Assembly: GCA_016938655.1 (NCBI GenBank) | Contig: JAFGUG010000057.1 | Location: 215,555-279,554 of the forward strand | Reading direction: 5' to 3' | Origin: Thiotrichales bacterium | GTDB taxonomy: Bacteria; Pseudomonadota; Gammaproteobacteria; Thiomicrospirales; Thiomicrospiraceae | DNA length: 64,000 nt | Part shown: piece by piece, positions 47,126-57,056 of the stretch | Layout: each line of letters starts with the position of its first letter | Numbering within the stretch: position 1 is the first letter of the stretch | Notes under the pieces: model-generated | Databases searched by the model: none | Seen by the model: the letters and a program-made list of their open reading frames with translations, nothing else | What the model was told of the DNA's origin: nothing | Translations under genes and position numbers: made by a program

Positions 47126-47902
47126 TTAATTGACGCCATATCCATAGTTTTCGATGATTTTAATCGCTTCAGGTGTTTTCATAAAGGCCATAAAGTCTTT
47201 AATGGCCGCATTGTCTTGACCGCGTTTGGTAATGACCGCGCCTTGGTTAATCGGTTTGTAATCCGCTTGTGGCACAACCCAATATTGTCCTTTTTGGTAG
47301 ATGGGACTTTGGGGGTCAACAATTTGTGACATGGCCACAAATCCAATATCGGCATTACCCGTGGCCACATACTGAAACGCGTGCGCAATACTTTCACCAT
47401 TAACAATCTTAGCTTTTACTGCATCGTATAATCCCATTTTTTGCAGAAAAGCTTGTGAACGATCGCCGTATGGCGCCGTCTTAGGGTTAGCAATGGCCAA
47501 GTGATTAAACTTAGCTTGTTTTAAAACCGTTAATGGTTCATTCGCTACTGGAAATTTTGCGCTGTATAAGGCTATTTTACCTTGTGCATATACAAAGTAA
47601 CTGCCGTCCACACCCAAACCGTTTTCGATGGTTTTTTGAGCACGTTTTTCATCGGCCGCAAAAAAGGCATCAAACGGCGCGCCATTGCTAATCTGAGCAA
47701 ATAACTTACCGGTCGGCCCAAATGAGAATCGAATGGTATGTTCTGGATGCTTTTTAACAAAGGCTTCATTCACCGATTCAATGGTTTTAGTAAAGTTAGC
47801 CGCCACCGCAACGGTGGCCTTTTCGGCATAGACGTGCGCACTGAATGTTAAGCCCAGTGTTAGCCCTAAAGCTTGCCCTAATCGTTTGACGGTATTTTTC
47901 AT
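47126..47902 (-). CDS. modA: Molybdate ABC transporter substrate-binding protein
   Basis: A protein of 258 residues with a Sec signal peptide (cleavage near VYA-EK). Family motifs are VAVAANFTKTIESV, FSFGPTGKLFAQISNGAPFDAFFAADEKRA, and GNADIGFVAMSQI. It binds periplasmic molybdate or tungstate and is first in modABC. The ribosome site AGGTGAGAGAG is close to the ATG. A candidate ModE site lies at 47966-47993. Confidence 0.95.
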   Translation of the reverse strand: MKNTVKRLGQALGLTLGLTFSAHVYAEKATVAVAANFTKTIESVNEAFVKKHPEHTIRFSFGPTGKLFAQISNGAPFDAFFAADEKRAQKTIENGLGVDGSYFVYAQGKIALYSAKFPVANEPLTVLKQAKFNHLAIANPKTAPYGDRSQAFLQKMGLYDAVKAKIVNGESIAHAFQYVATGNADIGFVAMSQIVDPQSPIYQKGQYWVVPQADYKPINQGAVITKRGQDNAAIKDFMAFMKTPEAIKIIENYGYGVN

Positions 47903-47965
47903 CTCTCTCTCACCTATTTAAGCGGGTACACTGTTTAAAACAGATTGAACCCTAAGTAAACATGA

Positions 47966-47993
47966 ATACATATAACCTTTTATACATATCGAT
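47966..47993 (-). promoter_or_regulatory. Candidate ModE operator before modA
   Basis: TACATATCGAT (47983-47993) matches 9 of 11 positions of the right ModE half-site. A weaker left half ATACATATAAC (47966-47976) lies six bases away. The site is 64 bp upstream of the modA start. Confidence 0.6.
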
Positions 47994-47997
47994 TTGT

Positions 47998-48034
47998 AAA
48001 AAAATGGACGATCTTCCTTTTGGCCTATCGTCCA
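47998..48034 (-). terminator. Terminator of modE
   Basis: TGGACGAT pairs with ATCGTCCA (48005-48012 and 48027-48034), followed by seven T on the - strand. It separates modE from modABC. Confidence 0.85.
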
Positions 48035-48063
48035 GTTTATAAATTTTAGATTTACGTTTAGCT

Positions 48064-48873
48064 TTAGTCAGAAACCGCTAGTAACACATGACTTGACTTA
48101 ATAAGCGCACAACAACGATCGCCGGCAACTAAATCTAAGTTTTCAACACTCTGATTAGTAATGACCGCCGAGAGTCTTTGACCCCCGCCTACATCCAAGG
48201 TTACGTCGCTGTTAACGGCGCCTTTTTCAATGTTGGTCACTTCACCGCAAAACTGGTTTCGCGCACTGGTCTTAAAGGCACCGTTAAACTCTTCGGTCAA
48301 GATCACCCAACTGGCTTTAATTAACGCATAGGCATCCGAGCCAACCTCTAAACCTAAACGCTCTAAGCTCTCGGGCGTAATGTGCGCCACCACTTGCATA
48401 TCGTGGCCAATCGCTAACACCACTTCGCAATTGACTGGACCGGTGACAATTTTAACCACCGAACCATGAAACAGATTTCTTGCACTGGTTTTCATTGAGA
48501 CCTTCCGCATAATTTCTAACTGACTTAATACCCCAGGCGAAAGGTGCTCAAGCTCGCGCATCCAGTGCTGCATTTGTTCTGAAAACAACTGATACGCAGC
48601 AACTAACGATTCGCCCGCTGGGGTTAAAACCATACCGCCACCACCCGAGCCGCCTTTTTGCGCCACCACCAATGGTTTTTCAGCGGCCACATTCATCGCT
48701 TCAATCGCTTGCCAAGCGCCTTTATAGCTCATGCCGCAGGCTTTTGCTGCCGCCGAAAGTGAACCGAGCGAAGCAATTTTATTTAACAGTTCTAAACGTC
48801 GTTGACCAGAACGCGATTGTTTAGACCCCATCAAAAAAGATTGTACAAGTTGTTCTGGATGCGAATTAAGCAA
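48064..48873 (-). CDS. modE: Molybdate-responsive transcription regulator ModE
   Basis: A protein of 269 residues with an N-terminal winged helix (LLNKIASLGSLSAAAKACGMSYKGAWQAIEAMN) and a Gly-rich wing. Two TOBE/molbindin domains follow: about 128-190 (TSARNLFHGSVVKI) and 200-268 (TSARNQFCGEVTNIEKGAVN). The start appears to be TTG 48873, with AAGG about 10 bases upstream; ATG 48831 lacks a site. When molybdate is bound, ModE represses transport genes. A half-site TACATAACGAA (48899-48909) before this gene suggests autoregulation. Confidence 0.93.
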   Translation of the reverse strand: MLNSHPEQLVQSFLMGSKQSRSGQRRLELLNKIASLGSLSAAAKACGMSYKGAWQAIEAMNVAAEKPLVVAQKGGSGGGGMVLTPAGESLVAAYQLFSEQMQHWMRELEHLSPGVLSQLEIMRKVSMKTSARNLFHGSVVKIVTGPVNCEVVLAIGHDMQVVAHITPESLERLGLEVGSDAYALIKASWVILTEEFNGAFKTSARNQFCGEVTNIEKGAVNSDVTLDVGGGQRLSAVITNQSVENLDLVAGDRCCALIKSSHVLLAVSD

Positions 48874-49052
48874 AAGTCACGGCCTTTATTACGGTTAGTA
48901 CATAACGAATTGCATTCTAAATTCATTCAAACGCTCTGTCAAGCCGACTTAGTCATGCTTTTTTAAGCTTAATTGATTGAGTACCCATGAATAAAGTGGT
49001 AATTTTAACCAAGACAATTTCACCATCCCTTTGACTAATAGACAGGCGCTCT

Positions 49053-49529
49053 ATGACACTTCTTGCAAACAAAACTCGGCTATTACGCCTATTAAGCCTA
49101 TCACTTCTTTTGGGGTTGCTTGGAATCAGCGGCTGCGAGAATGCGTCTAAAGATAATATTAAGGCGTGGCCTTTAGTCGAAAACTGCGATTTACATCAAC
49201 AGGCCTGTGAATCCAAAATGGGCGATGCGGTGGTCAATTTAAAAATCAGCCCTCATCCGATTCCAATTGCGAAACCACTGGGCATTGAGCTAAGCATTCA
49301 AAACTTAGCGGCAAAAAAAGTCGAACTGGATATTTCAGGCATCAATATGTATATGGGGTATAACCGCGTTAACTTATTAGAAACCAAACCCGGTCAATTT
49401 GTAGGGACGTCGATGTTGGCGTTTTGCACCAATGAAAAAATGGATTGGCAAATCACGTTAATGATTCATCTTGAAGACGGTTCGCAAGTTCAAGTGCCTT
49501 ACAATCTGATGACCGTAAATCGCCAGTAA
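49053..49529 (+). CDS. Hypothetical lipoprotein with conserved Met/Cys pattern
   Basis: A protein of 158 residues with a lipobox (ISGC). The mature domain is a predicted beta-sandwich with the pattern M-MGYN at about residue 108, then G-F-G and FCTNEKMDW. Met and Cys spaced this way occur in uncharacterised proteins of gammaproteobacteria and could bind a metal; this is an inference. Repeat copy 49200 encodes QQACES. Confidence 0.7.
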   Translation: MTLLANKTRLLRLLSLSLLLGLLGISGCENASKDNIKAWPLVENCDLHQQACESKMGDAVVNLKISPHPIPIAKPLGIELSIQNLAAKKVELDISGINMYMGYNRVNLLETKPGQFVGTSMLAFCTNEKMDWQITLMIHLEDGSQVQVPYNLMTVNRQ

Positions 49530-49550
49530 CCAAGGTAAACTGAAGGTCGA

Positions 49551-50455
<905 letters not shown>

Positions 50456-50665
50456 ATGAAAAAGATTTTAGTCTTATTATCGACGCTCGCCGCTGGCACG
50501 GTGTTTACCGTTCATGCAGCCCCTCTTTCGCTCGAAGACATCGATGGCTTTAAAGCGACCTATTTAAGTGAGCAAACCTTCAACGACGTTGGTGCCACTT
50601 TCTCACTTGTGATTGCGAGTATTGCGATTTTGGTGGGCTTAAGACTTAAATCAATTGGCGAATAG
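50456..50665 (+). CDS. Small secreted membrane protein of unknown function
   Basis: A protein of 69 residues with a signal peptide (cleavage near VHA-AP), a 25-residue polar stretch and a C-terminal membrane helix (FSLVIASIAILVGLRL) ending in a short tail. The ribosome site AAGAAGGAG is nearly ideal, suggesting high expression. I do not recognise the family; the layout resembles small phage-coat-like or pilin-like membrane proteins only in shape. Confidence 0.7.
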   Translation: MKKILVLLSTLAAGTVFTVHAAPLSLEDIDGFKATYLSEQTFNDVGATFSLVIASIAILVGLRLKSIGE

Positions 50666-50717
50666 GCCCATTCGATTTACGTTCTTAACCCATTCATAAA
50701 AAGAGTCGCATTAACCG

Positions 50718-51362
50718 TTAATCACACTGCAGTCGAAAAAGGCCAAACTTAACCTGACTGGTGGTTTTTTCTTTCACACAAGCCCACCCATCAGGTAAGT
50801 TTGGCCAATTAAGCTGTTTCTCTTGTTCCAAATATAAGCAGGCCTGCTGACTTTTCAAAACATCATTTTTGAACAGTAAATCAACCGTTGGTTGCATCAA
50901 ACCTTGATTGAACGGTGGATCCACAAACACCACATCGAACTGTGTAGCGTTATTCTTGGCTAACCATTGCAAGCTGTCGGTTTGCACCACCTCTGCTTTT
51001 TCGGTTTTTAAGGTCACCAAGTTTTGTTTTAACTGTTTGGCATTGGCCGAATTCAACTCCAATAACGTCACTTGCTTGGCACCTCTAGATAGTGCTTCAA
51101 AACCCAACGCCCCAGAGCCGGCAAACACATCCAAACACACCGCACCCGGCACCTCAAATTGCAACCAGTTAAACAGCGTTTCTCTTACCCGGTCTGAGGT
51201 TGGGCGTAAGCCGTCGGCATTCAAAACTGGTAGTTTTCGGCCACGCCAATCACCGCCAATAATGCGAATTTGACCGGTTGCAAAGTGCACAGGCCTGCTG
51301 GTTTGAGCGGCACCTTGAGTCTTTAACGTTCTGTTTTTTGGCTTATAGGGATTTCTTGCCAT
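50718..51362 (-). CDS. rsmD: 16S rRNA m2G966 methyltransferase
   Basis: A protein of 214 residues. RsmD motifs are RIIGGDWRGRKLPV, LRPTSDRVRETLFNWL, the SAM-binding LDVFAGSGALGFEALSRGA, and the catalytic DPPFNQ. It methylates G966 of 16S rRNA on the 30S subunit. It follows cvfB with a 14-bp gap. Repeat copies 50838 and 51290 lie inside the gene. Confidence 0.94.
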   Translation of the reverse strand: MARNPYKPKNRTLKTQGAAQTSRPVHFATGQIRIIGGDWRGRKLPVLNADGLRPTSDRVRETLFNWLQFEVPGAVCLDVFAGSGALGFEALSRGAKQVTLLELNSANAKQLKQNLVTLKTEKAEVVQTDSLQWLAKNNATQFDVVFVDPPFNQGLMQPTVDLLFKNDVLKSQQACLYLEQEKQLNWPNLPDGWACVKEKTTSQVKFGLFRLQCD

Positions 51363-51376
51363 ACTGACTTATTCCC

Positions 51377-52213
51377 TTAAGGAAGCGAGATAAAACCGGG
51401 TTGGATATTAATTTTGCGGGCTTTGTAGAGTTGACCGAGGGCTTTTTTGTAGCTGGCTTTACTGACACGATATTGCGCAAAGATCTCTTCTGGCGTGCTT
51501 TTATCGGTAAGTTCGGATTTACCGCCATTCATTTCCAACACCGCTAAAATCATCTCACCAAGTTCATCACGCGCCTCTTTACCCTGCTTTTGTAAGGTCA
51601 GGTTAATTTTCAGGTCTGGTCGTATGCCTTTGATATACCCCTGCATTTTTTGCCCCATACGCAATGGCTGCAGAATATCGGAATTATGTATCAGCCCCAA
51701 ATGGGTGCCATCAATCAGGGCGGTGTACCCCATATTACTGCGGCTCACCACCATTAACTTAACCGGCTGACCACTTTTGAAGTTGTCGTTAGTCTCTTTT
51801 AAAAACAGGCTTAACTTGCTTGAGGCGGCAATGCGGTCGCTGTTGTCCATATAAACATACACACAGTAGGCGCGCCCTTTTTCCATCGGCACACGCTGCT
51901 CGGCAAACGGGACCAACAGGTCTTTTGGCATACCCCAATCCAAAAAGGCGCCAGTTCTGTTAACATCGGTCACCTTTAAAAAGGCGACTTCGCCTACGGA
52001 GGCAAGCGGGGTATCGGTGGTCGCTAAAAGACGATCCTTAGAGTCTAAGTGAATAAACACCTCAAGGCGTTTACCCACCTGTGCATTGTTTGGAACATAG
52101 CGTTTTGGCAGTAAAATCTCCCCTAAATCGCCTCCGTCCAAATACAAACCAAACTCCACCTCTTTAATCACCTTAAGCGTGTTGATTTGTCCTACATTTA
52201 CCGACTCTGTCAT
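51377..52213 (-). CDS. cvfB: S1-like RNA-binding protein, CvfB/YitL family
   Basis: A protein of 278 residues. Consecutive S1-type beta-barrels (LKVIKEVEFGLYLDGGDLGEILLPKRYV, then VAFLKVTDVNRTGAFLDWGMPKDLLVPF, then a third) are followed by a C-terminal winged helix (EEIFAQYRVSKASYKKALGQLYKARKI). This matches CvfB, which binds RNA. The start at 52213 has AAGGAT 7 bases upstream; an earlier in-frame ATG does not. Confidence 0.9.
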   Translation of the reverse strand: MTESVNVGQINTLKVIKEVEFGLYLDGGDLGEILLPKRYVPNNAQVGKRLEVFIHLDSKDRLLATTDTPLASVGEVAFLKVTDVNRTGAFLDWGMPKDLLVPFAEQRVPMEKGRAYCVYVYMDNSDRIAASSKLSLFLKETNDNFKSGQPVKLMVVSRSNMGYTALIDGTHLGLIHNSDILQPLRMGQKMQGYIKGIRPDLKINLTLQKQGKEARDELGEMILAVLEMNGGKSELTDKSTPEEIFAQYRVSKASYKKALGQLYKARKINIQPGFISLP

Positions 52214-52378
52214 GTTTATCCTTAGCGTCCTGTTTACCGAGTTACTTGCACACTTATGCAATTTTATTGACCTATTTTAGCAATCCTAGAATAAATAAAC
52301 GTGCTCTTTTTGATAACCTTGACAAGGCTCGAGAAAAATCAGCAGGCCTGCTGACTCTATAAAAGAATTTAGCCCACA

Positions 52379-52873
52379 TTAAACAGCTTGTGCGGTTTTA
52401 ACGTAGGTGTCTTGAATCAGCTGCGCATCGTAACTAGCCCGATGACGATGAGTCTCCTTGCCTTGCATTAAGTTATCTTTTACGCTGTGCCACACATTCA
52501 TTTGCGGTTCCGTTAATATCATCTCTAAAGGGCTAATTGAGAAGGTGGGTGAAAATTTTGCACGGTAAAACAGTTGTTTTAACCAAGGCGAATCCACCAC
52601 CCAACCGTCAGAATAAACGGTCATGTTTTGTAGAAAGGCGTTGAGTTCTTTGGCGACCGTCGCCACACTTTTGCCGTGCTCAAGCAAGCACTTTCGGGTA
52701 ATCTTATGGGTTTTTTCGGCAGATTCATCCCAATAAACCCAATCGGCCTCGGGACGAATGAGCGCGCAATAACGCTCGCCATTACTTAGCACCACGCCCA
52801 CTTCTATCGGATACGAGTCCGAACCAAAGCCGGACGCTTCAACATCGACAATATTTGGAATTTTGGGCTTCAT
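52379..52873 (-). CDS. DEDDh-type 3'-5' exonuclease-like protein
   Basis: A protein of 164 residues with the DnaQ-like exonuclease pattern: DVEASG (first Asp and Glu), a middle Asp in YSDGWVVDSPWL, and HRASYDA (His and last Asp). It is short and single-domain, so a nuclease acting on RNA or small DNA is likely. It is not a classic Orn, because the motif spacing differs. It stands alone between cvfB and a lipoprotein gene; repeat copy 52342 follows it. Confidence 0.75.
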   Translation of the reverse strand: MKPKIPNIVDVEASGFGSDSYPIEVGVVLSNGERYCALIRPEADWVYWDESAEKTHKITRKCLLEHGKSVATVAKELNAFLQNMTVYSDGWVVDSPWLKQLFYRAKFSPTFSISPLEMILTEPQMNVWHSVKDNLMQGKETHRHRASYDAQLIQDTYVKTAQAV

Positions 52874-53075
52874 ACGGTCACCTAGTTCAATGAAACGAAT
52901 GGTCAGTTTAGTCTAAAAAAGCCTAGGAACCAATGGATTTAGCCTAACTTAGGCTATTCTGAAAGATTGTCAGTTTCTGTTAAAGATTCCCTTTTTACAG
53001 TGTGCACTAAAAAGCCTAGAATAAAGGTAAATAACGTTTAATAACTTAAATAAAACTTAAGCCAAGGAAATCATT

Positions 53076-53657
53076 ATGAAAACATTTGCCACCGCGCTTA
53101 TTAGCCTAACCTTAGTGTTTGGCTTAAGCGGCTGTTCTACGATTCCAGTAAACCAAGATTACGATACGTCGGCGAACTTTAGCGCCATCAAAAAAGTACA
53201 GTGGCTGCCGGTTCAGCAACAAACTGAGCCGACCGCCTACGAATTCCAAAAACAGAACCCACTGATTGCAAAACGCATTCAAAATGCCATTCAGAACAGC
53301 TTGGCGTCAAGAGGCGTGGCATTGGTGAATGATCAAGCCGATGCGTTTGTGACTTATCGATTCTCTGTCGATTCTAAACTGCGTACCGACAACTTCAGAA
53401 CCTCTATTGGGTTTGGGTTTGGTAGCTTTAGCCGACATGGTGGCCTAATGTTGAATACCGCACCTGACCTGTATGAAGTTGAAGAGGGCAAGCTGGTGAT
53501 TGATATTCTAGATATGCGCGGAAACTTAATTTGGCGCGGCATCAGTCCAAGCCTGTTAAAAGAGCAATCGACCCCCGCAGAAACCACGCAACTGGTCAAT
53601 GCCGTGGTGGATAAAATTCTCTCACAATACCCGCCCAAACCGATTAAGTTGCAGTAA
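53076..53657 (+). CDS. DUF4136 lipoprotein
   Basis: A protein of 193 residues with a lipobox (LSGC). It shows the DUF4136 plan: early TSANFSAIKKVQW, IAKRIQNAIQNSLASRGVALVNDQADAFVTYRF, then LVIDILDMRGNLIWRG and a closing amphipathic helix. Probably an outer-membrane lipoprotein; function unknown. The ribosome site AAGGAAAT is adequate. It is followed by a VOC gene 19 bp downstream. Confidence 0.85.
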   Translation: MKTFATALISLTLVFGLSGCSTIPVNQDYDTSANFSAIKKVQWLPVQQQTEPTAYEFQKQNPLIAKRIQNAIQNSLASRGVALVNDQADAFVTYRFSVDSKLRTDNFRTSIGFGFGSFSRHGGLMLNTAPDLYEVEEGKLVIDILDMRGNLIWRGISPSLLKEQSTPAETTQLVNAVVDKILSQYPPKPIKLQ

Positions 53658-53676
53658 TCTTTAGGATTTTTGAGGT

Positions 53677-54036
53677 ATGAACAAACATGAAACGGTTAAT
53701 TACATAGAGCTGGCAGCCCGAGACTTAACCGCCACTAAAACCTTTTTTGAACAGGTATTTAATTGGCGTTTTGAAGATTTTGGTAACGCCTACACCGCTT
53801 TTTATGCTGACACAGCCGGCCTAGATGGTGGCTTTTACCAAGCAGAAAAGGCCTCTTTATCATCAAATGGCGGTGCATTAATCATTTTTTACAGCAACGA
53901 CCTAGCGGCAACTCAAAGCAAAATAAAACAGGCTGGTGGTGATATTGTGCAAGCCATTTTTGAATTTCCGGGCGGTAAACGCTTTCACTTTACAGAACCC
54001 AGTGGCAATGAGTTTGCCGTTTGGTCTGACCAATAG
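53677..54036 (+). CDS. VOC (glyoxalase/bleomycin resistance) family protein
   Basis: A protein of 119 residues with the paired beta-alpha-beta-beta-beta modules of the VOC fold: VNYIELAARDLTATKTFFEQVFNWRFEDFG, and GGKRFHFTEPSGNEFAVW at the end. Metal ligands are not fully clear, so it may be a non-glyoxalase member. The ribosome site TTGAGG is close to the ATG. It is probably cotranscribed with the preceding lipoprotein. Confidence 0.85.
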   Translation: MNKHETVNYIELAARDLTATKTFFEQVFNWRFEDFGNAYTAFYADTAGLDGGFYQAEKASLSSNGGALIIFYSNDLAATQSKIKQAGGDIVQAIFEFPGGKRFHFTEPSGNEFAVWSDQ

Positions 54037-54066
54037 TGTTATCTATTCAACCACTATAAATAAAAA

Positions 54067-54094
54067 AGGCCTGTTCAAAAAAATGAACAGGCCT
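54067..54094 (-). terminator. Terminator made from two inverted CAGGCCT copies
   Basis: AGGCCTGTTCA pairs with TGAACAGGCCT, followed on the - strand by six T. It ends the M16 peptidase operon; the right arm is repeat copy 54088. Confidence 0.85.
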
Positions 54095-54143
54095 GCTAAG
54101 TTTGCTTTTTAATGAGTTTAAATCATTTTTTAAGGCTATCAAA

Positions 54144-55445
54144 TTAACCCTTTTCAGGTTTACCCACCATAATCGTGAGCATTTCATCTGGCTTGATATG
54201 TGAACGCCACGCTTTTAATATCTCTTCTTTCGTGACCGCTTCAATCTTCTCAGGGAACGAATCTAGATAATTCAGCGGCAAATCATAAAAACCAATCATC
54301 GATAAGTAACCCAAAATTTTACCGTTGCTGTCCATACGCAGTGGCCAACCACCGGTTAAGTTGTCTTTAATGGCTTGCAATTTCTCATCTGAAAACCCTT
54401 TCAAGAAATCTTCTAAGGTCTGTTCTACGACTTTTTCGGCCTCATAAGCCGACGAATTTTTTGTGGATAGGCCAATAATAAATGGCCCGGTCACTTTCAT
54501 GGGGGCAAAATAGCTGTAAACGCTGTATACCAAACCCCGTTTTTCTCGCACCTCTTGCATCAGCATAGAGCCAAATCCGCTGCCACCAAACAGGTGATTA
54601 CCAACAAACAAAGGTACATAATCCGCATTACCACGTTCAATACCCTGCTGAGTTAGAAAATAGTAGGTTTGACTTGAATCAAACTCGGTGTTGACTGCTT
54701 TTGCCGTTTTGATCTTTTCAGGTTTTAGCAGGCCTGCTGGTTTTTGCCCTTTTGGTAAATTAGTGGTGAGTTGCACCGCAATCGCTTCCGCTTTAGCACG
54801 GTCAACATTGCCCACAATCGCAATCGTTGCGTTCGAGGCAACATAATAAGTTTTATAAAAATCCTCTAACTTGGCAACGGTCAGTTGTTTAACCGTTTCT
54901 TCAGAACCCGAAGTTGGATGTGCATAGGGGTGATTGCCATACAATTCACGCCACAACGCATCCGAAGCAATGGTTTGCGGTTTGACCGACTTCTCTTTAA
55001 TACCAATCAGCAGGCGTTGCAGTTCGCGATCAAAAATCCCTTGGTCAAACTGAGCGTCACTCACCACCGTTTCAAAAGTGGCTAAGGCTTTATTTAACAA
55101 CGCTGGACGCGTCAAACTTCTTAAAGAAATGGATGCTTTATCACGATCGCTGCTCGACCCAGTTTGGGCACCCATGCTATTAAACGTTTCCGAAAGGGCG
55201 TTTTCGTCGAGTTTTGAGGTCTGGGTTCCAATTAAGGTTGAAGTAAACGAAGCTAAGCCCCAATCCTTACCGTCACGTGCAGACCCGGCATCAAAAGTGA
55301 TTTCGACATCCACCATCGGCAGTTGCGGCGCATACACATACATCACTTTGGTACCGTTTGGGGTTTGCCAGCTTTGAATATCCAATTTAGCCGATGCAGG
55401 CAGAGCAAAAACAGCTAAAAAAAGCGTAATAAAAAGACGTTTCAT
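54144..55445 (-). CDS. M16 peptidase-family protein without the HXXEH site
   Basis: A protein of 433 residues with a signal peptide (cleavage near ASA-KL). It has the M16 fold in two halves (DAGSARDGKDWGLASFTSTLIGTQTS, NATIAIVGNVDRAKAEAIAVQL, REKRGLVYSVYSYF). The zinc motif HXXEH is missing at the expected place. Such members act with an active partner, here the gene just upstream, whose stop overlaps this start by one base (TAATG). Repeat copy 54728 lies inside the gene. Confidence 0.88.
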   Translation of the reverse strand: MKRLFITLFLAVFALPASAKLDIQSWQTPNGTKVMYVYAPQLPMVDVEITFDAGSARDGKDWGLASFTSTLIGTQTSKLDENALSETFNSMGAQTGSSSDRDKASISLRSLTRPALLNKALATFETVVSDAQFDQGIFDRELQRLLIGIKEKSVKPQTIASDALWRELYGNHPYAHPTSGSEETVKQLTVAKLEDFYKTYYVASNATIAIVGNVDRAKAEAIAVQLTTNLPKGQKPAGLLKPEKIKTAKAVNTEFDSSQTYYFLTQQGIERGNADYVPLFVGNHLFGGSGFGSMLMQEVREKRGLVYSVYSYFAPMKVTGPFIIGLSTKNSSAYEAEKVVEQTLEDFLKGFSDEKLQAIKDNLTGGWPLRMDSNGKILGYLSMIGFYDLPLNYLDSFPEKIEAVTKEEILKAWRSHIKPDEMLTIMVGKPEKG

Positions 55446-56818
55446 TAGTGTGCTCCTCGATACATTGCGTTTGGTTTAAATGGCGAAACCTTCTGCCCAT
55501 TCGGTAATAACGTCGCCACCGTCACGCGATCTTTTTGTAAATATTTATTGGCGACCGCTCTGATTTGCTCAGGGGTTACTTTACGTAAGTTTTCAACCCA
55601 GTTGTCTAGGGTGTTGGTCGGTAAGCCCACGCTGATTAACGAACCTAAAACAATCGCTTGCGACTGCGTAGAGTCTTGGTGATAAATGTACTGCGCTTCG
55701 GATTGCGCCAATACACGCTCGAGTTCTGCCGGCTCAACCAGTTCGGTTTGCAGTTTTTCAATCTCTTGCCAAATTGCCGCTTCGGCTTTTTCAGGGGTCA
55801 CGCCTTGTGAAGGCGTTGCTTGAAAAAGAAACAGGGTCGTTATACGATCGGTGCCATCGTAACCCGCGCCGGCACCGGCGACCACTTGGTCACGACGCAC
55901 TAAGTTTTTCTCTAAACGCGCCGAATCATCACCATCTAAAATCGAACTTAACACTTCTAACGCATACACCTCTTGTTTTTCGGCATCGGTTTTAGCCGTG
56001 ACTAAGGTTGGCGCATGAAACCCCATCAATAAACTTGGGGTTTTAGTCGCGCCTTTTAAGGTCAATCGACGTTCCCCTTCTTGCGGAATTTCGACTTGTG
56101 GTCTTGGTGCTTCAATGGTTTCCGCTTTATTTGGGCCATAATACTTTTTGGCCAGTTCGTAGACGTTTTGCGGATCGACATCACCCACCACCACCAAAGT
56201 GGCGTTGTTAGGGGCATACCACTGTTTGTACCAGTTGCGAGCATCTTCAGCGGTCCAAGCACGAATATCATCCATCCAGCCAATCACGGGATGATGCGCG
56301 GGGCTACTTAAAAACGAAACCGCTTTGAATTGCTCATACAATTTGCCCGTTGGTTTATCTTCAGTTCGCCAGCGACGCTCTTCGGTGACCACGTCACGCT
56401 CTTTAAGAAACTCTTCATCGGTAAGTACAATATTTCGCATACGATCACTTTCTAGCTCCATAACGGACGCCAAATGCTGTTTACCGACTACTTGGTAGTA
56501 GGCAGTGTAATCGCTAGAGGTAAAGGCGTTCTCTTGCCCACCCATTTGCGCAACTCGGCGTGAAAACTCACCGGGTTCTAGTTTTTCAGTGCCCTTAAAC
56601 ATCATGTGTTCGAGCATGTGCGAAATACCGGTTTTACCGCTGTGCTCAAAATGCGAACCCACACGGTACCAAACTTGATGCACCACAATCGGTGCACGGT
56701 GATCTTGTTTAACGACAATTTGCATGCCGTTATCCAATTTAAAATGCGAAAGTTCTTGTGCCGAAGCTGAGGCAGTACAACTAAATAGACAGGCGATAAA
56801 TCCGAGTCGTTTTATCAT
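55445..56818 (-). CDS. Zinc-dependent M16 family peptidase
   Basis: A protein of 457 residues with a signal peptide (cleavage near ASA-QE). The inverted zinc motif HMLEH is in GISHMLEHMMFKG near residue 62, and the downstream Glu ligand lies in DVVTEERRWR. A second M16 half contains SSILDGDDSARLEKNL. Together with its inactive partner it probably degrades or processes periplasmic peptides. The start at 56818 begins the signal peptide; upstream the frame is open but unlikely. Confidence 0.92.
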   Translation of the reverse strand: MIKRLGFIACLFSCTASASAQELSHFKLDNGMQIVVKQDHRAPIVVHQVWYRVGSHFEHSGKTGISHMLEHMMFKGTEKLEPGEFSRRVAQMGGQENAFTSSDYTAYYQVVGKQHLASVMELESDRMRNIVLTDEEFLKERDVVTEERRWRTEDKPTGKLYEQFKAVSFLSSPAHHPVIGWMDDIRAWTAEDARNWYKQWYAPNNATLVVVGDVDPQNVYELAKKYYGPNKAETIEAPRPQVEIPQEGERRLTLKGATKTPSLLMGFHAPTLVTAKTDAEKQEVYALEVLSSILDGDDSARLEKNLVRRDQVVAGAGAGYDGTDRITTLFLFQATPSQGVTPEKAEAAIWQEIEKLQTELVEPAELERVLAQSEAQYIYHQDSTQSQAIVLGSLISVGLPTNTLDNWVENLRKVTPEQIRAVANKYLQKDRVTVATLLPNGQKVSPFKPNAMYRGAH

Positions 56819-57056
56819 AATGTTCAATCTCTGTTCTTTTATGCAATTAACGTTCTTCAGCGGGCTAAATCCTTGCAAATTCCATTGCGGGACTGCCTAC
56901 AAGCGAGTGGAATTGATTTATAATAGCCCAATATTTTAATTCAAGTATTAAGAAATCTTTACCTTCAAATACGTGATTACTTGACCGTTTTGATGGTTTT
57001 TCAAGATTTTACTCGGCTTTGCCAACGATACTGGCAAGCCCAAATAGGAAGTGCCC

